Below are positions 1 to 13,204 of a stretch of DNA of 64,000 nt, one piece after another (positions within the stretch are counted from its first letter, which is position 1; each line of letters begins with the position of its first letter). The stretch is from Actinostola sp. cb2023 (Eukaryota > Cnidaria > Anthozoa > Actiniaria > Actinostolidae). The position numbers were made by a program, and so were the translations under genes. Where the stretch lies: assembly GCA_033675265.1 (NCBI GenBank), contig JAUJYZ010000088.1:1-64000 (forward strand). The letters are read 5' to 3'. The notes below the pieces were generated by a model, which did not search any database, had not been told where the DNA came from, and saw only the letters and a program-made list of their open reading frames with translations.

Positions 1-398
1 TGACAGTAAGTTGTGATTATCTTTTGGCTTCCTACTTACGAATACAAAAGCCCTCTCCAATGTGGGGATGACTTGAGGTGTATCCTGCGCATGACATTGA
101 CGTCAAAAGTACCTTTTATGTAATTTTCTTGTGTTATTTGCTTAGATTTCGTGTAATACTGTTTTAAATCAAGGTATCAACCGATACAACACGGCCGCTC
201 ATGCAGTAAATATCACTTATTATTTATAATACTAGACGCTCCACATAGCGCGCACTCGATGGGCTGAAACCGTAAAATGTTGTAAACTGACAAAGAAGAA
301 CCGTGAGTTACATTATGGTTCTGAGTCTTATATGTAGTCTTGTAAACAGACAGTGGTAAATTACAAGTATACAATGATAAAATATATTTACTAGGCTT
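1..398. other. No recognised feature
   Basis: AT-rich sequence with no credible exon. The 91-codon minus-strand frame at 213-488 has no recognisable domain and runs into the inverted-arm element that starts near 399, so it is treated as a chance ORF. Confidence 0.5.
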
Positions 399-439
399 GT
401 GTCCGGCAGATTGGTGCAGAAAAAAAAAGGTCGAATTGT

Positions 440-1245
440 GGGATTTATGGGTAAAAGCACCAAATTTGGTACACAGATAGAGAATCACCTATAGAACAAT
501 ATTGGCTATGGACCCACTCAGAATCTATCCCATAATTGCAATTACAGCAGTTTTAAGGTGGCTCTATACATCGTCACCATGGAAATTGTGAGATGTGTTG
601 AAAAAGCACCAAATTTTGTACAGAGATAGAGAATCACCTATATAACAATATTGGCTATGGACCTACTCAGAATCTATCCAATAATTGCAATTACAGCAGT
701 TTTAAGGTGGCTCTATACATCGTAACCATGGAAAGTGTGAGATGTGTTGAAAAAAATACCAAATGTGGCACAGAGATACAACAAAATGTAGGTAATCACA
801 ATATAGAACAATATTGAATATAAACCTTCTCAGAATCTCTCCCATAATTGCAATTACAGCAGATTTAAGGTGGCTCTATACATCGTAACCATGGAAATTG
901 GGAGGTTGTTGAAAAAAAACACCAAATTTGGTACAGAGATACAAAAAATGTAGGTAATCACATATAGAACAATATTGAATATAAACCTACTCGGGAATCT
1001 ATCCCATAATTGCAGTAATAGCGGTTTAGGGGGTTCCGCTTATACCTCGTAACCATGTTAATTGTGGAATGCATAACAAATACACCAACTTTGGTATGTA
1101 GATTACTAATCGCCTATGGAGCAATATTGACAATGGACGCACTCGGAATCTATCCCATAATTGCGATTATAGCGGTTTAAGGGGGGTTCTATACCACAAC
1201 CATGGTAACACCAAATTTGGTATTCAGAGATAGGTTATCATCACC
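440..1245 (+). repeat. Tandem ~150-bp repeat, left arm
   Basis: Successive units begin near 462, 608, 757, 920 and 1090 and drift in sequence and length. Each contains the AAATTTGGTA, AATATTG..TAT and ACCATG words in the same order. The reverse-complement counterpart is at 3858-4320. Confidence 0.75.
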
Positions 1246-1254
1246 TATATAGAG

Positions 1255-1580
1255 GATATTACATGGCCGCGCGGATATACGAATTTTATCTTCGAGTGTT
1301 GATGATATCTCTCACGAGTGAGCGCAGAGTGAGAGATATTCAACACGAGAAGATAAAATTCGTATCTCCAAGCGACCATGTAATATTCTGTTTATTATAT
1401 AATTATCGATGAAACATTTTTTTTTGTTTGAAATAATTTTTACTTTACGATATGATATCTTCACATGTGAAGATAACATGTTATCTTCACGTGTGAAGAT
1501 ATCAATTTTTCGGGAGGAAGAGAAATATAGATATTTCATCGATATATTTATATAATAAAGAACATTATTATATAACTGTG
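1255..1580. repeat. Compound palindromic interspersed repeat
   Basis: The first half (about 1257-1388) is a long palindrome opening ATATTACATGG and closing CCATGTAATAT, with a GAGTGAGCGCAGAGTGAG centre. The second half (about 1390-1565) is bounded by inverted ATTATATAA / TTATATAAT words and contains the perfect double palindrome at 1455-1504, built of TATCTTCACATGTGAAGATA and a CACGTG version of it. From memory, closely similar sequence is very abundant in stony-coral genomes; this was not checked. Confidence 0.7.
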
Positions 1581-1743
1581 ACGTAAATTTGGACCCAAAT
1601 TTGGTCATTTTTGGGGGCCGATATGAGGCGTTAATGCCCCTGTAGAAATCCGTAATGCCCTGTTTTCACAACTCAAAAAAACCTCCCAAAACCATATATT
1701 GCTGATAAAATTACGTCAGCGAGTTATATATATAAATCTCGTC

Positions 1744-1885
1744 ATTAGATGTTTTCTCGGGGTATTACGGGCTGACATTTTACTGCAGTTGCTGCGCATC
1801 TTTCCCTCGGCCCTGCGGGCTTGGAAAAATACCATTCGCAACTCGTAAAATATCAGCCGACGTAATACCCGAGAAAACATCTAAT
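1744..1885. repeat. Foldback (hairpin) MITE
   Basis: The arms pair as reverse complements: ATTAGATGTTTTCTCGGG at 1744 against CCCGAGAAAACATCTAAT ending near 1885, continuing inwards through GTATTACG and TATTTTAC words. The loop is G+C rich. There is no coding frame. Confidence 0.7.
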
Positions 1886-1889
1886 AAGT

Positions 1890-3857
1890 CTGTATATAAT
1901 TGACCAGTATGGACGCAACTCGGAATGTGTCACTAATTGCAAATTATAGCGTATTTTAAAACCATTATTATTGTTATTTTAAGGGGGTTATATACCTCTA
2001 TAACCATAGAAATTATGGGACCTATTGACAGAAAAGCGCGCACTGGCACGAGGATAACGTGAAATTATCATTCGGTCATCATTTGGATACTTGCAGATTG
2101 AGTGTAGCTTTTATGATTTGTTAGCGTTTTAGTTCCTTCGATCGGATGTCTATTTGTTGGATCTTTTGCAAAATGAAAAGCGGGTTGTTACCGGGTTCTG
2201 GGCAGTCAAGAGGCTAGTGTGTACTAGCTAGCATGGAAAAGACTTTGCCGAGTTCGCTATTTTATTTGTAGCGTGAGTTCTTCCCATATGTCTAGTTGTT
2301 GATATATTGCAAATTAAAGCGAGTTTGTATGTGTCCATGTAGTCATGACTTGAATATTGATCATGTGAGGAGGTTTCTGCAAATGAGTTGTTGGTATCTA
2401 GTGCACGTGAATACCCGCCTAGTCCCGTGGCGTATTTGTATGTTTGTGAACATGTAGCGTGACATAATTGCATGGGTTGTTTGTGGCTGCATGATCAGGG
2501 AAACACGAAGTTACAGTAACTGGGGCTCCAAGGTTTTATTGCGTACTGTCAAAGCTTGGCGCGGGCATGTTTTTTGAAAAGATCAATTGCCCTGATAGGC
2601 TTCGGGCACCTACAACTGAGGTGGCATAGTTGTTTCTCATGTCATGGTGCAGGTTTCAGCTGCAAAAGAAGTACTCTATTTCTACAACACTCATACTCAG
2701 TTCATTTAAGATATATGGGTATAATTATGGATCAGCGCCACGTCAGGCTATCTGTTTCGCTTTATTTACTCAGTAGATCACTTCTACTACCTCAATTAAC
2801 ATCCTAATCACCCCATTCTTACAACAAACTCTCCCCAATACTCACCCAACACTTCCATTACCAACATAAAGGGAGGTATAATAAAATAAGTAAGTATCCG
2901 CATTCTGAAACTTCAAAAACTATCCTTTTCTTTAAAGATGGCGGTTATCTGTTATCCCGCTACCGACCGTAACGGGATTTCCATCTGAATCAACCCATTT
3001 AAGGGTTGTTTAACATGCAATTTTACTCCGGAGGCTGTCCCGGTTGGAAGGCAAATTTGTCCACCTCTTTTCTAAATGTCGGCATAATATTATTTACAAG
3101 AGGATGAAATGTATATAGGGTTGTCGAGTCAATTCATGGCAGATAAGAGAACCCCATCAAGTCGGCAAGTCGGCAGATAGATAACAGCTTTGACCCAGTA
3201 TAACCGGGAGGTTGATTTAGGTACCCTTTTTTTCAAAGGTGTTAAAACAATGCGACTTTATGTTGAAAGGCAACAAAACAAGGAAATCAGGAAAACCATC
3301 CAACATTCCATTCAAAGTCATATCACTATTATCACCTCTCCTTATCAACGCCAAACAAGACTGAGTCAACCCACCAATAGATGACCATCAAGGAGGACGT
3401 CAAACCACTAGCAATATGCTGCTCCCAAGGGTGGCACTCTTCAAGGAATCAACATCTGCTCCAAGTGTGGGTGGCCACTCTCCATATTTTGGGCTTCAAT
3501 TTTGGGGCTTAAAAGGATCGTCAAACTTACACCAATAGTTTAATCCATCCTGCTCAAGGGTGGGCCTACTCTACTCCAACTCGGAGGACGGTCTAAGAAA
3601 AAAAGACCTTGATATTGACCACCAATATTTTAATCCATCTGCTCCAAGGGTGGCACTCTACTCAAGGAGGTCGGCGAATGTAATTATCTTGGATCTTATG
3701 TTGCTGATCAAAGCAATAAGGATTTCATTGCAATGCCTGCAATCAACTGCATCACATCTGGCATATTCAAGTCTACTAAATTATCCTTCTTTAGAACTGT
3801 GTAGAAAACATTCTCTATTCTAAGTTCATGTGGTAGATTTTGTATTTTTAGTAATTT
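1890..3857. other. Element interior, no recognised gene
   Basis: Short frames at 2228-2473 (-), 2556-2807 (+), 3190-3384 (+) and 3560-3823 (+) show no domain. Between about 3405 and 3670 the words TGCTCCAAGGGTGGCACTCT and CAAGGAGG recur three times at irregular spacing, an old degenerate tandem repeat. Confidence 0.4.
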
Positions 3858-4340
3858 ATCTCGTTTCCATGGTGACAATGTATAGAGCCACCTTAAAAAC
3901 CACTATAATCGCAATTATGGGATAGATTTCCGAGTGGGTCCATTGTCAATATTGCTCCATAGGCGATTCTTAATCTATATACCAATTTGGTGTTTTTAGT
4001 CAGGCATTCCACAATTACCATGGTTACGAGGTATAGAACCCCCTTAAAAACCGATATAATCGCAATTATGGGATAGATTCCGAGTGGGTCCATTGTTAAT
4101 ATAGCTCTATAGGCGATTCTTAATCTATATACCAAATGTGGTGGTTTTAGTCAGGCATTCCACAATTTACCATGGTTACGAGGTATAGAATCCCCTTAAA
4201 ACCGCTATAAATCGCAATTATGGGATAGATTCCGAGTAAGTTTATATTCAGTATTGTTCTATAGGTGACTACCTATCTGTGTACCAAATTTGGTGCTTTT
4301 AGCCATAAATCCCACAATTTGAGCACGAATCTGCCGGACT

Positions 4341-4821
4341 ACATCGAGTAATAAACATTGCAGTAACATTCCTAAGAACGCGCGATTTCATTGGATGCTA
4401 TGCGTGCTCCATTTTGTATTTTACGCCTATAGCTACCAATCAAATTGCAAGCTTTTTATGGTGCACGGCTGTTGAGCTTAGGTTCAAACTGAATAGATAA
4501 AACAATCTTAAAATCAAACGTTTCCTCAACTTTGTTGTTGAAAACATTGCGATACACCGAAACTATGGATTTTTGATACAAAAAGAACAAGAATGGTGAA
4601 CAAAATGGCAAGAAAGTTGAGGATTCTGTTGTGTTTTTGAATAACATTTTAAGTTTGAAGTGCGCGCGCTGCACGCTGGAATGTCATTATCTAATTTACA
4701 TACACTCATTTTGAATATTAATTAACTCGAAACGTTTACAACAACTTCAGAATGTTGGTCTTTTGCAGTGAAATAATGTTCGAACTTTTTTATATTATAA
4801 AAATAAATAGAAGATGGCTTT
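4341..4821. other. No recognised feature
   Basis: AT-rich unique-looking sequence. A 72-codon minus-strand frame at 4456-4674 has no recognisable domain. Confidence 0.4.
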
Positions 4822-4957
4822 CTATGTTTTTCTATACAAAAATGATGCACTTCTGAGCTCTTGAATTGCAGCTGATGAACTCGCTATCGCTTGTGCATCC
4901 ACTTGCTAGCAGTTTCAAGAGCTCAGGCGTGCGTCATTTTTGTATAGAAAAACATAG
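4822..4957. repeat. Foldback MITE
   Basis: CTATGTTTTTCTATACAAAA at the left pairs with TTTTGTATAGAAAAACATAG at the right, and GAGCTCTTGAA pairs with TTTCAAGAGCTC inside. The right half recurs at about 57728-57785 in the 56-58 kb region, so it is interspersed. Confidence 0.7.
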
Positions 4958-5005
4958 TGTCCCCCAATTAGTTGTATAAACTAAATACATTGACACTGAA
5001 ATAAG

Positions 5006-5008
<3 letters not shown>

Positions 5009-5046
<38 letters not shown>
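5009..5046. repeat. (ATT)n microsatellite
   Basis: About twelve perfect ATT triplets. Confidence 0.95.
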
Positions 5047-5048
<2 letters not shown>

Positions 5049-5286
5049 AAACCATATTCTATTTGTTAAATAGACAAAACTGGATATGAGCAAGCGTGCG
5101 CTCTGAGTGGCTACTCTACTAGTAGATTATCAGCTCATATACCACAAGTAGGAGAAAATACTTGTTTTTTAGTGTTATACCACAGACAAGTGAATCATCA
5201 GCCAAATATATATAATTTACTTTCTCCCCCCAAAAAGAAAGAGACAGGCTCGCGAAAAACGCGACGACATTTTGTTTTGCTGGGAG

Positions 5287-5465
5287 GTGAATAGCCATGC
5301 AAGGATATTCCGAGATTGAGTAGCCAATCACACGCGCACGAACGAAAAGTACTATTCACTTGTGTGGTATATACTAATATGTTTTAGTATTTATCCAATC
5401 AGTGGATAGCAATTTTGGCGCGTTTGATTGGCTCCCGTAACTCGGGAATATCCTTGGCTATTCAC
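5287..5465. repeat. Foldback MITE with CCAAT words
   Basis: GTGAATAGCCATGCAAGGAT at the left pairs with ATCCTTGGCTATTCAC at the right; GTAGCCAATCA pairs with TGATTGGCTC inside. The right flank (about 5484-5500) carries a YY1-like AAAATGGCG word. No reading frame is supported. Confidence 0.6.
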
Positions 5466-5579
5466 TCATTAGTTTGGGACGATATTCAAAATGGCGTCTC
5501 GTTTCGCTACAGTCCCTCCGACTTTATTTTGTTTAATAAAGTGCCATTTTTTTATCCAACTGATTTGGTAAATACTAAA

Positions 5580-5696
5580 ACAATTATCCCCCTCAGTGTT
5601 GGTGAGTAGTGGTTAATATATAGTTACCTTGCCGCTCGATGACTCGCGGCTCGGTAAATATCCACCACTACTCACCTCCACTTCGGGGAATAATTG
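5580..5696. repeat. Foldback MITE
   Basis: CAATTATCCCCCTCAG at 5581 pairs with GGGGAATAATTG ending at 5696, and GGTGAGTAGTGG pairs with CCACTACTCACC. The loop contains GCCGCTCGATGACTCGCGGC, itself partly palindromic. Confidence 0.65.
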
Positions 5697-6010
5697 AACA
5701 ATATTCGTTTGTTTACAGCTCGCGCGGATCCATCTACCGCGCGTGCTTAATTATCTGAATTATCTGAATTTCCTTCCGTTTATTTTTCTGCGCGCGCAAT
5801 GAGTTTGCTACGTGATTTTCCTTGTTTTATTGGAATATATTTTCACAATGTAAACCCTGATGAGTAGCAAGTCGTTCGAAAGCTTGGTATGATTAAACTC
5901 ATATAAAATACAGGCTGATGACTCACAAGTTGTATTGTTGAAGTTGTGAGTCTGTATTTTTTTTATTAATAATACATTGATGTATTGATTTTTCTTGTAC
6001 TTCATTTCAG

Positions 6011-7378
<1,368 letters not shown>

Positions 7379-7423
7379 ATCTACTTATCTATATTGTTAT
7401 TCATTATATTAAATTAGTCTTAA

Positions 7424-8011
7424 AGTGCTACTTAGACGAAAATCGATCGAAGTTTTAATTTAGTCTGGAAAACTTCACTGAAATAATCTCAAAGAGCCCA
7501 TACAATTACTGGTTAATGTGTTTTCTCAAAATTGCTATGGGGAAGTATTTACATTTAATTTTATGAATCTTTTAGAAGTGTCATTGAGGTTATCTACTCA
7601 AACCCTTATAACAATCAACACAGCTTCGCTCCATACCTTTCTTTGTGTTTAGTTTATTGAATTATTTTATTTCTATGAAGCTAAAAGTTTGGGTGAAGGA
7701 GTTTTTCTTACATTACATTATTTGTGCTTAGGATTGATTGTCTGACCAGTTGTCTTCAATGCAGAGCTGTTATCTGAACAAAACATTGAGATATTTTGAC
7801 TCACAAAATACAAAGAAGTGTATGGAGCTGAATGTTTGGCTTGAGTTTTAGATGACTTCACTGACACCTCTAAAGATTCATGAAAATATAGTACTTCCCT
7901 CTGGAATATCGAATAAAGATTTTAACTAGTTATTATTAGACCCTTGAAGAATTATTCAATGAAGTTTCAGCTAAAATTAAACTTCGATCGATTTTTCGTC
8001 TAAGTAGCACT
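7424..8011. mobile_element. TTAA-flanked MITE, AGTGC..GCACT termini
   Basis: The 588-bp element is flanked by TTAA at 7420-7423 and 8012-8015. Terminal inverted repeats of at least 40 bp begin AGTGCTACTTAGACGAAAA and end with its reverse complement; they differ by only a few bases. There is no ORF inside. The TTAA target suggests mobilisation by a piggyBac- or Sola3-like transposase, but no transposase is present. A second element with the same AGTGC terminus and TTAA target is at 53026-53637. Confidence 0.85.
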
Positions 8012-8015
8012 TTAA

Positions 8016-8869
8016 AGGTTTCAGTCTGGAAGCCGAAAGCTCCTATCACAGATCCTCTAAACCAGAGATCAGCCTCAATCATTAAGCTTAATCCTGGTTA
8101 CAGTTCTATATTCAAATATATTGTTATTGGTCGATTAGCTAGCGTTCAGCCAATGAGAGGCGAGCATTAGGACGACCGATTACTCGACGGCGATTTGGAT
8201 AGAAAAAAAATACCCACTAAAATGACTCAGGAACGTCAAAAGACCACAACATAAGTTAAATAGAGGGTAGTAGGATGGGAAGATAAGGAAGGGTCTGCAA
8301 ATGAACCCCCATTGTTTTTTTGCGAACCGTTCCCTAATAAAGGATTGGTGAACGCCTAGAGTGATAATCTGTCGAGTTTTAGATGCACGCGGGAGGCTTG
8401 CTTAGCACGAAAGAAGCGAAAGAGTCGCTTAGCAACCTCCCGCGTGCATCTAAAAACTCGTAAGTAATAACCAAAACGGCTATGATAAGCTGGAAAATAA
8501 GACTTTATACGAAGCCAGTGGGCAATATCGCCAAGAAATATCTGGTTTGAGTTCTTGGGTTTTTTGTTTCTATCAAGCTTGACAAAATGATTGACGTCTC
8601 GTAGCTCGTCGACCAATCAGCATATTCTGTACGTAAATATCTATAGTAAAAAAAAAAACCCACTGATTATTTGGCGAGATTGTCTACCATGCAGCCGTGT
8701 ATAAAGATTTACTGTATACAAGTCTAGCCGCAGTCATCACCATTGCTTTGTGAGAAATAAATGCAAATGTATTTGCGCGCCAATTCTCTGTTGTTCAATC
8801 AATCTCTTTGAAAACATGAATGTTTTTACCGCGACGACACTCGCGCAATAACTTTCTGTATGCTATCAG
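8016..8869. other. Intergenic sequence with an AT-flanked hairpin
   Basis: The only structure is the palindrome at 8374-8461, where CGAGTTTTAGATGCACGCGG pairs with CCGCGTGCATCTAAAAACTCG around a GCTTAGC loop. AAAAAAATACCCACT near 8205 and AAAAACCCACTGATT near 8653 may mark wider element ends. No gene is recognised. Confidence 0.4.
8374..8461. repeat. Hairpin palindrome
   Basis: Arms of about 33 bp pair almost perfectly around a 20-bp loop. Confidence 0.75.
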
Positions 8870-10072
8870 AAAATGTCCTCCCGGTTATAAGCCCATCTGT
8901 CTACTAATTGAAATGTCCTCCTGGTGATAAGCCCATCTGTCTACTAATTGAAATGTCCTCCCGGTTATAAGCCCATCTGTCTACTAATTTGAAATGTCCT
9001 CCGGGTGATAAGCCCATCTGTCTACTAATTGATAAATGTCCTCCTAATTGATAAGTCCCCATCTGTCTACTAAATTGAAATGTCCTCCTGGTGATAAGCC
9101 CATCTGTCTACTAATTGAAATGTCCTCCTGGTGATAAGCCCATCTTGTCTACTAATTGAAATGTCCTCCCGGTTATAAGCCCATCTGTCTGCTAATTGAA
9201 ATGTCCTCCCGGTTATAAGCCCATCTGTCTACTAATTGAAATTTCCTCCTGGTGATAAGCCCATCTGTCTACTAATTGAAATGTCCCTCCTGGTGATAAG
9301 CCCATCTGTCTGCTAATTGAAATGTCCTCCCGGTTATAAGCCCATCTGTCTACTAATTGAAATGTCCTCCTGGTGATAAGCCCATCTGTCTGCTAATTGA
9401 AATGTCCTCCCGGTTATAAGCCCATCTGTCTACTAATTGAAATGTCCTCCTGGTGATAAACCCATCTGTCTACTAATTGAAATGTCCCTCCTGGTGATAA
9501 GCCCATCTGTCTACTAATTGAAATGTCCTCCCGGTTATAAGCCCATCTGTCTGCTAATTGAAATGTCCTCCCGGTTATAAGCCCATCTGTCTACTAATTG
9601 AAAATGTCCTCCTGGTGATAAGCCCATCTGTCTACTAATTGAAATGTCCTCCCGGTTATAAGCCCATCTGTCTACTAATTGAAATGTCCTCCTGGTGATA
9701 AGCCCATCTGTCTACTAATTGAAATTGTCCTCCTGGTGATAAGCCCATCTGTCTGCTAATTGAAATGTCCTCCCGGTTATAAGCCCATCTGTCTACTAAT
9801 TGAAATGTCCTCCTGGTGATAAGCCCATCTGTCTACTAATTGAAATGTCCTCCCGGTTATAAGCCCATCTGTCTACTAATTGAAATGTCCTCCCGGTTAT
9901 AAGCCCATCTGTCTACTAATTGAAATGTCCTCCTGGTGATAAGCCCATCTGTCTACTAATTGAAATGTCCTCCTGGTGATAAGCCCATCTATCTGCTAAT
10001 TGAAATGTCCTCCTGGTGATAAGCCCATCTGTCTACTAATTGAAATGTCCTCCTGGTGATAAGACCCGTCCA
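8870..10072. repeat. 40-bp minisatellite, ~30 copies
   Basis: The unit reads GAAATGTCCTCC, then either CGGTTATAA or TGGTGATAA, then GCCCATCTGTCTACTAATT. The two forms (call them C and T) are interleaved non-randomly, and a GCTAATT variant tends to sit directly before C-type units, which indicates a higher-order unit of two to three monomers. Occasional units carry one-base indels. There is no coding potential across the array. Confidence 0.95.
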
Positions 10073-10554
10073 TTTACTCCGTCCTCCCCATACAGGGTAC
10101 CGTACACAGAATGTAGATTAACGGCTTATCAGTAGATTTATTGCACCAATATCAATTACAGTTGAGGGGCGGGGGTCTAACCCCTAAATGACAACAACGA
10201 TCCCCCTAAATGAAGCAAACTACGAAAAATTGTTTAAAAAAAAGATTTACAATCAAATTCAAAACTAAAATTTTTTTGTCTGGTATTTGAAAGAAGTGGC
10301 ATAGCCGTAGGCGTAGCCAGCAATGCGCAAAGTACGCAGATGCGTATTAATCTCAGAGCCTCTAGATTTCACAATTTTCTAGGGACATGCCTGGCGGATA
10401 CGGCGCTCGCTACTCGTGCTCTCATTTATTTTCCCTTTGCTGTGGCCTTGGTTTACTTTCGCGTAGCAGACAAAAAGGTACTAGCTACGTCCCTGAGTGG
10501 TAAATGCTTTTGTATGCTCGGGCTACATGTAGCTGTATCACTCGTGTCAACAAA
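10073..10554. other. No recognised feature
   Basis: Includes the first part of an 85-codon plus frame (10340-10597) without a recognisable domain, which runs into the interspersed repeat that follows. Confidence 0.4.
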
Positions 10555-11400
10555 CAAGACGCTCAATGAGCGTATACTCGGGCATTATGACAAATAGATC
10601 TCTATCTCTGCTCATCAACACACACCATTGGTAGAACAAGCCACAGCTATCTCAAAATTGACAGACGAAGAGAAGAGACTATAGATTCATTCTTCCGTGA
10701 CAATCTCCGATACTTGACCCTGTTTTTTATCATGCGTCTAATGCACGTTATGACAATGACAGTTGCGTGACGATGGAGACTATATATATATTTGTCGGTG
10801 AGCATAGATAAAGATCTCGAATCAGTACGTACTTTGGTACGTCTTGAGGTTGCATAGGTCAGATGGTTCTGATAACGCCCTTCGTTTGTTCGTCGTAATT
10901 CAAGGCGCGTTTGTTTTTTGTTAAATATATTTAAGCTTACAAAGTCTTCAATAGCACTATTTTCAGTCAATCACGCTTCTTCATTTCTCTTCTGGATATT
11001 AAAACACAACTGCTTCTCTCTCAACTAGCTAAAAATAGAAGTGCTAACTCATCGTTCCAAGACTACCGACTAGAAGTGCTGTGTAGAAGCTCGTGCTGTA
11101 TCGTTCGGAACACTTAACAACAACGACATCTCTTAGTGTGGGCCTAACGGGTCTACTACGATCGGCGTGTTTGTATGTATGTGAGATGAGGGTATTTCTT
11201 TCATTCGACTGAGCAATCTTGAAACTCGATACGAACGAAAATAGTTCGGATTTTGGCCTGAAACTCGATACGAACAAATACTTCGCGTTCTGTGTACAAC
11301 CAAAAATAATAAAAATAATAAAAAGAAAGCTTCCTCCGGAAGTGCCCGAGTAAAAAGTTCCGATCTCAATTACCACTACATTTCCCGCCACAGTCTTTTG
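10555..11400 (-). repeat. Interspersed repeat, diverged inverted copy
   Basis: The left end carries AAGACGCTCAATGAGCGTAT followed by CTCGGGCATTATGAC, the reverse complement of the right end of the copies at 21515-22275 and 48095-50285. TTGAGGTTGCATAGGTCAGA, GATAACGCCC and GTTAAATATATTTAAGC follow in the same reversed order. The other end (about 11335-11360) has CGGAAGTGCCCGAGTAA, matching the TTACTCGGGCCCTTCCG start of the other copies. Similarity is patchy, so this is an old copy. Confidence 0.55.
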
Positions 11401-11415
11401 TAAGACTGATGACAC

Positions 11416-12018
11416 AAGTTCCTGTTTATATCGATGTTTTTAACTCCCTTTTAAAGCGCTCCACACCCCAAACCGGTTATAAGCAGCACACTACTAAACC
11501 ATTAACAATTCGCAATTCATTAATGTTTTTTTGTAATGATCGTGTATATATGCTGGTGATATTAATCAGTCTTATTGAGCCTGTTCAGCACAAATATCCC
11601 GACGACAGACATTTTGTATTTTCATGTTTGCGTCGCAAGAGAAACCAAAACTTTAGAACCAGATTGTGAGCGTTCTTTACACGGAAGCATAGAGATAAAA
11701 TTGGACATAAATTGCTTTCATTTGTTATTTCACTCAAAGAGATCTGATTAAGTGCATTAAAAGCCAGACATACAAATTATCCAAAACCATGTCATAACCC
11801 ACAATTTACACGGGATTTACTGACAGAATGTTACCATGCGTGCGCTCGCTGTTGGAGAGGTCCTCGCGTGACATTTAAATGTTCAGATAATTAAAACAGC
11901 TGTTACAATCAGTGACTGTCTTATCTAATCACCTGCATGCTGCTCGTTTCTGCTTTTAGCCACTTAAGGCTGACTCTTCTGCTCCGGCGATCTTTGCATA
12001 TTCAATGCAATTCGTTTT
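11416..12018. other. No recognised feature
   Basis: Unique-looking sequence ending at the 20-bp minisatellite. Short frames here carry no domain. Confidence 0.4.
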
Positions 12019-12752
12019 TGAGTGTACAGATAGAGAATTGAGTGTACAGATAGAGAAATTGAGTGTACAGATAGAGAATTGAGTGTACAGATATAGAGAA
12101 TTGAGTGTACAGATAGAGAATTGAGTGTACAGATAGAGAATTGAGTGTACGTACAGATAGAGAATTGAGTGTACAGATAGAGAATTGAGTGTACAGATAG
12201 AGAATTGAGTGTACAGATAGATAATTGAGTGTACAGATAGATAATTGAGTGTACAGATAGATAATTGAGTGTACAGATTGAGAATTGAGTGTTGTACAGA
12301 TAGAGAATTGAGTGTACAGATAGAGCATTGAGTGTACAGATAGAGAATCGAGTGTACAGATAGAGAATCGAGTGTACAGATAGAGAATTGAGTATACAGA
12401 TAGAGAATTGAATGTACAAATTGAGTAGATAGAGAATTGAGTATACAGATAGAGAATATAATTGAGTGTACAGATAGAGAATTGAGTGTAGAGATAGAGA
12501 ATTGAGTGTACAGATAGAGAATTGAGTGTACAGATAGAGAATTGAGTATACAGATAGAGAATTGAGTGTACAGCAGATAGAGAATTGAGTGTACAGATAT
12601 AGAATTTGAGTGTACAGATAGAGAATTGAGTGTACAGATAGAGAAGAGAATTGAGTGTACAGATATAGAATTGAGTGTACAGATAGAGAATTGAGTGTAC
12701 AGATAGAGAATTGAGTGTACAGATAGAGAATTGAGTGTACAGATTGATAGTG
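12019..12752. repeat. 20-bp minisatellite, block 1 (~36 copies)
   Basis: The unit is AGAATTGAGTGTACAGATAG. Most copies are exact, with scattered GTATAC, ATAATTG and 1-4 base indel variants. The long minus-strand frames over it are translations of the repeat and are not genes. Confidence 0.95.
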
Positions 12753-13204
12753 TTAGACAGGCAAAAATTATATTGACAAAATGTATATAGACCGACGTTT
12801 CGGAGTCATCATGACGCCATTATCAAGGTGAAGTGACGATATATATAGTTAACAAATAGAACAGTCTTCATGTACTGTGCTCCGTTCAGTTATAAAGCAC
12901 GCAGAGAAAGTTACTTCCTAAGTGTAAGATAGAGCTTATAACGATGAGACGGAGCACAGATGAAGCTGTATATTTGCTTTATTATATAGAAACTATGAAT
13001 TTGAATGGCAGACATTTGAGGATTCTGTTGTTTTTGAATTTTTAGCGAGTGAGTACGCGCGCGTATACTGACAGCCAGTTACGCCATCGAGCGCGCGCTG
13101 GGTTTGTTTCTCTCAGTATTTTGGGTCATTTTGAAAATAGCGTCATCAAACCGTGCTCCGTTCTCTGATAATGAGCACAGTTCTCGACCAACCAGATAGC
13201 GCGA
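12753..13204. other. Spacer between minisatellite blocks
   Basis: Contains ACCGACGTTTCGGAGTCATC followed by ATGACGCCATTATCA near 12790-12826. The same motif, slightly altered, recurs at 13526-13560 immediately after block 2, so the spacer and block look like a duplicated composite unit. No gene is recognised. Confidence 0.5.

Larger units (their letters stand above)
399..4340. mobile_element. Inverted-arm element with tandem-repeat arms
   Basis: The left arm (399-1245) holds about five diverged units of roughly 150 bp, each carrying ACCAAATTTGGTAC, ATCCCATAATTGCAATTA and ACCATGGAAATTGTG. The right arm (3858-4340) holds about three units of the same family in reverse complement. Both arms end in the same word, TCCGGCAGATT on the left and AATCTGCCGGA on the right, so they face each other as terminal repeats. 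No target-site duplication was found and no transposase frame is visible, so this is most likely a non-autonomous DNA transposon or foldback with subterminal repeats. The interior holds other palindromic repeats (1255-1580, 1744-1885). Confidence 0.6.

Noticed and set aside
8870..10072. CRISPR-like array
   Set aside because: Units are contiguous 40-bp repeats with no unique spacers, there are no cas genes and the DNA is eukaryotic.
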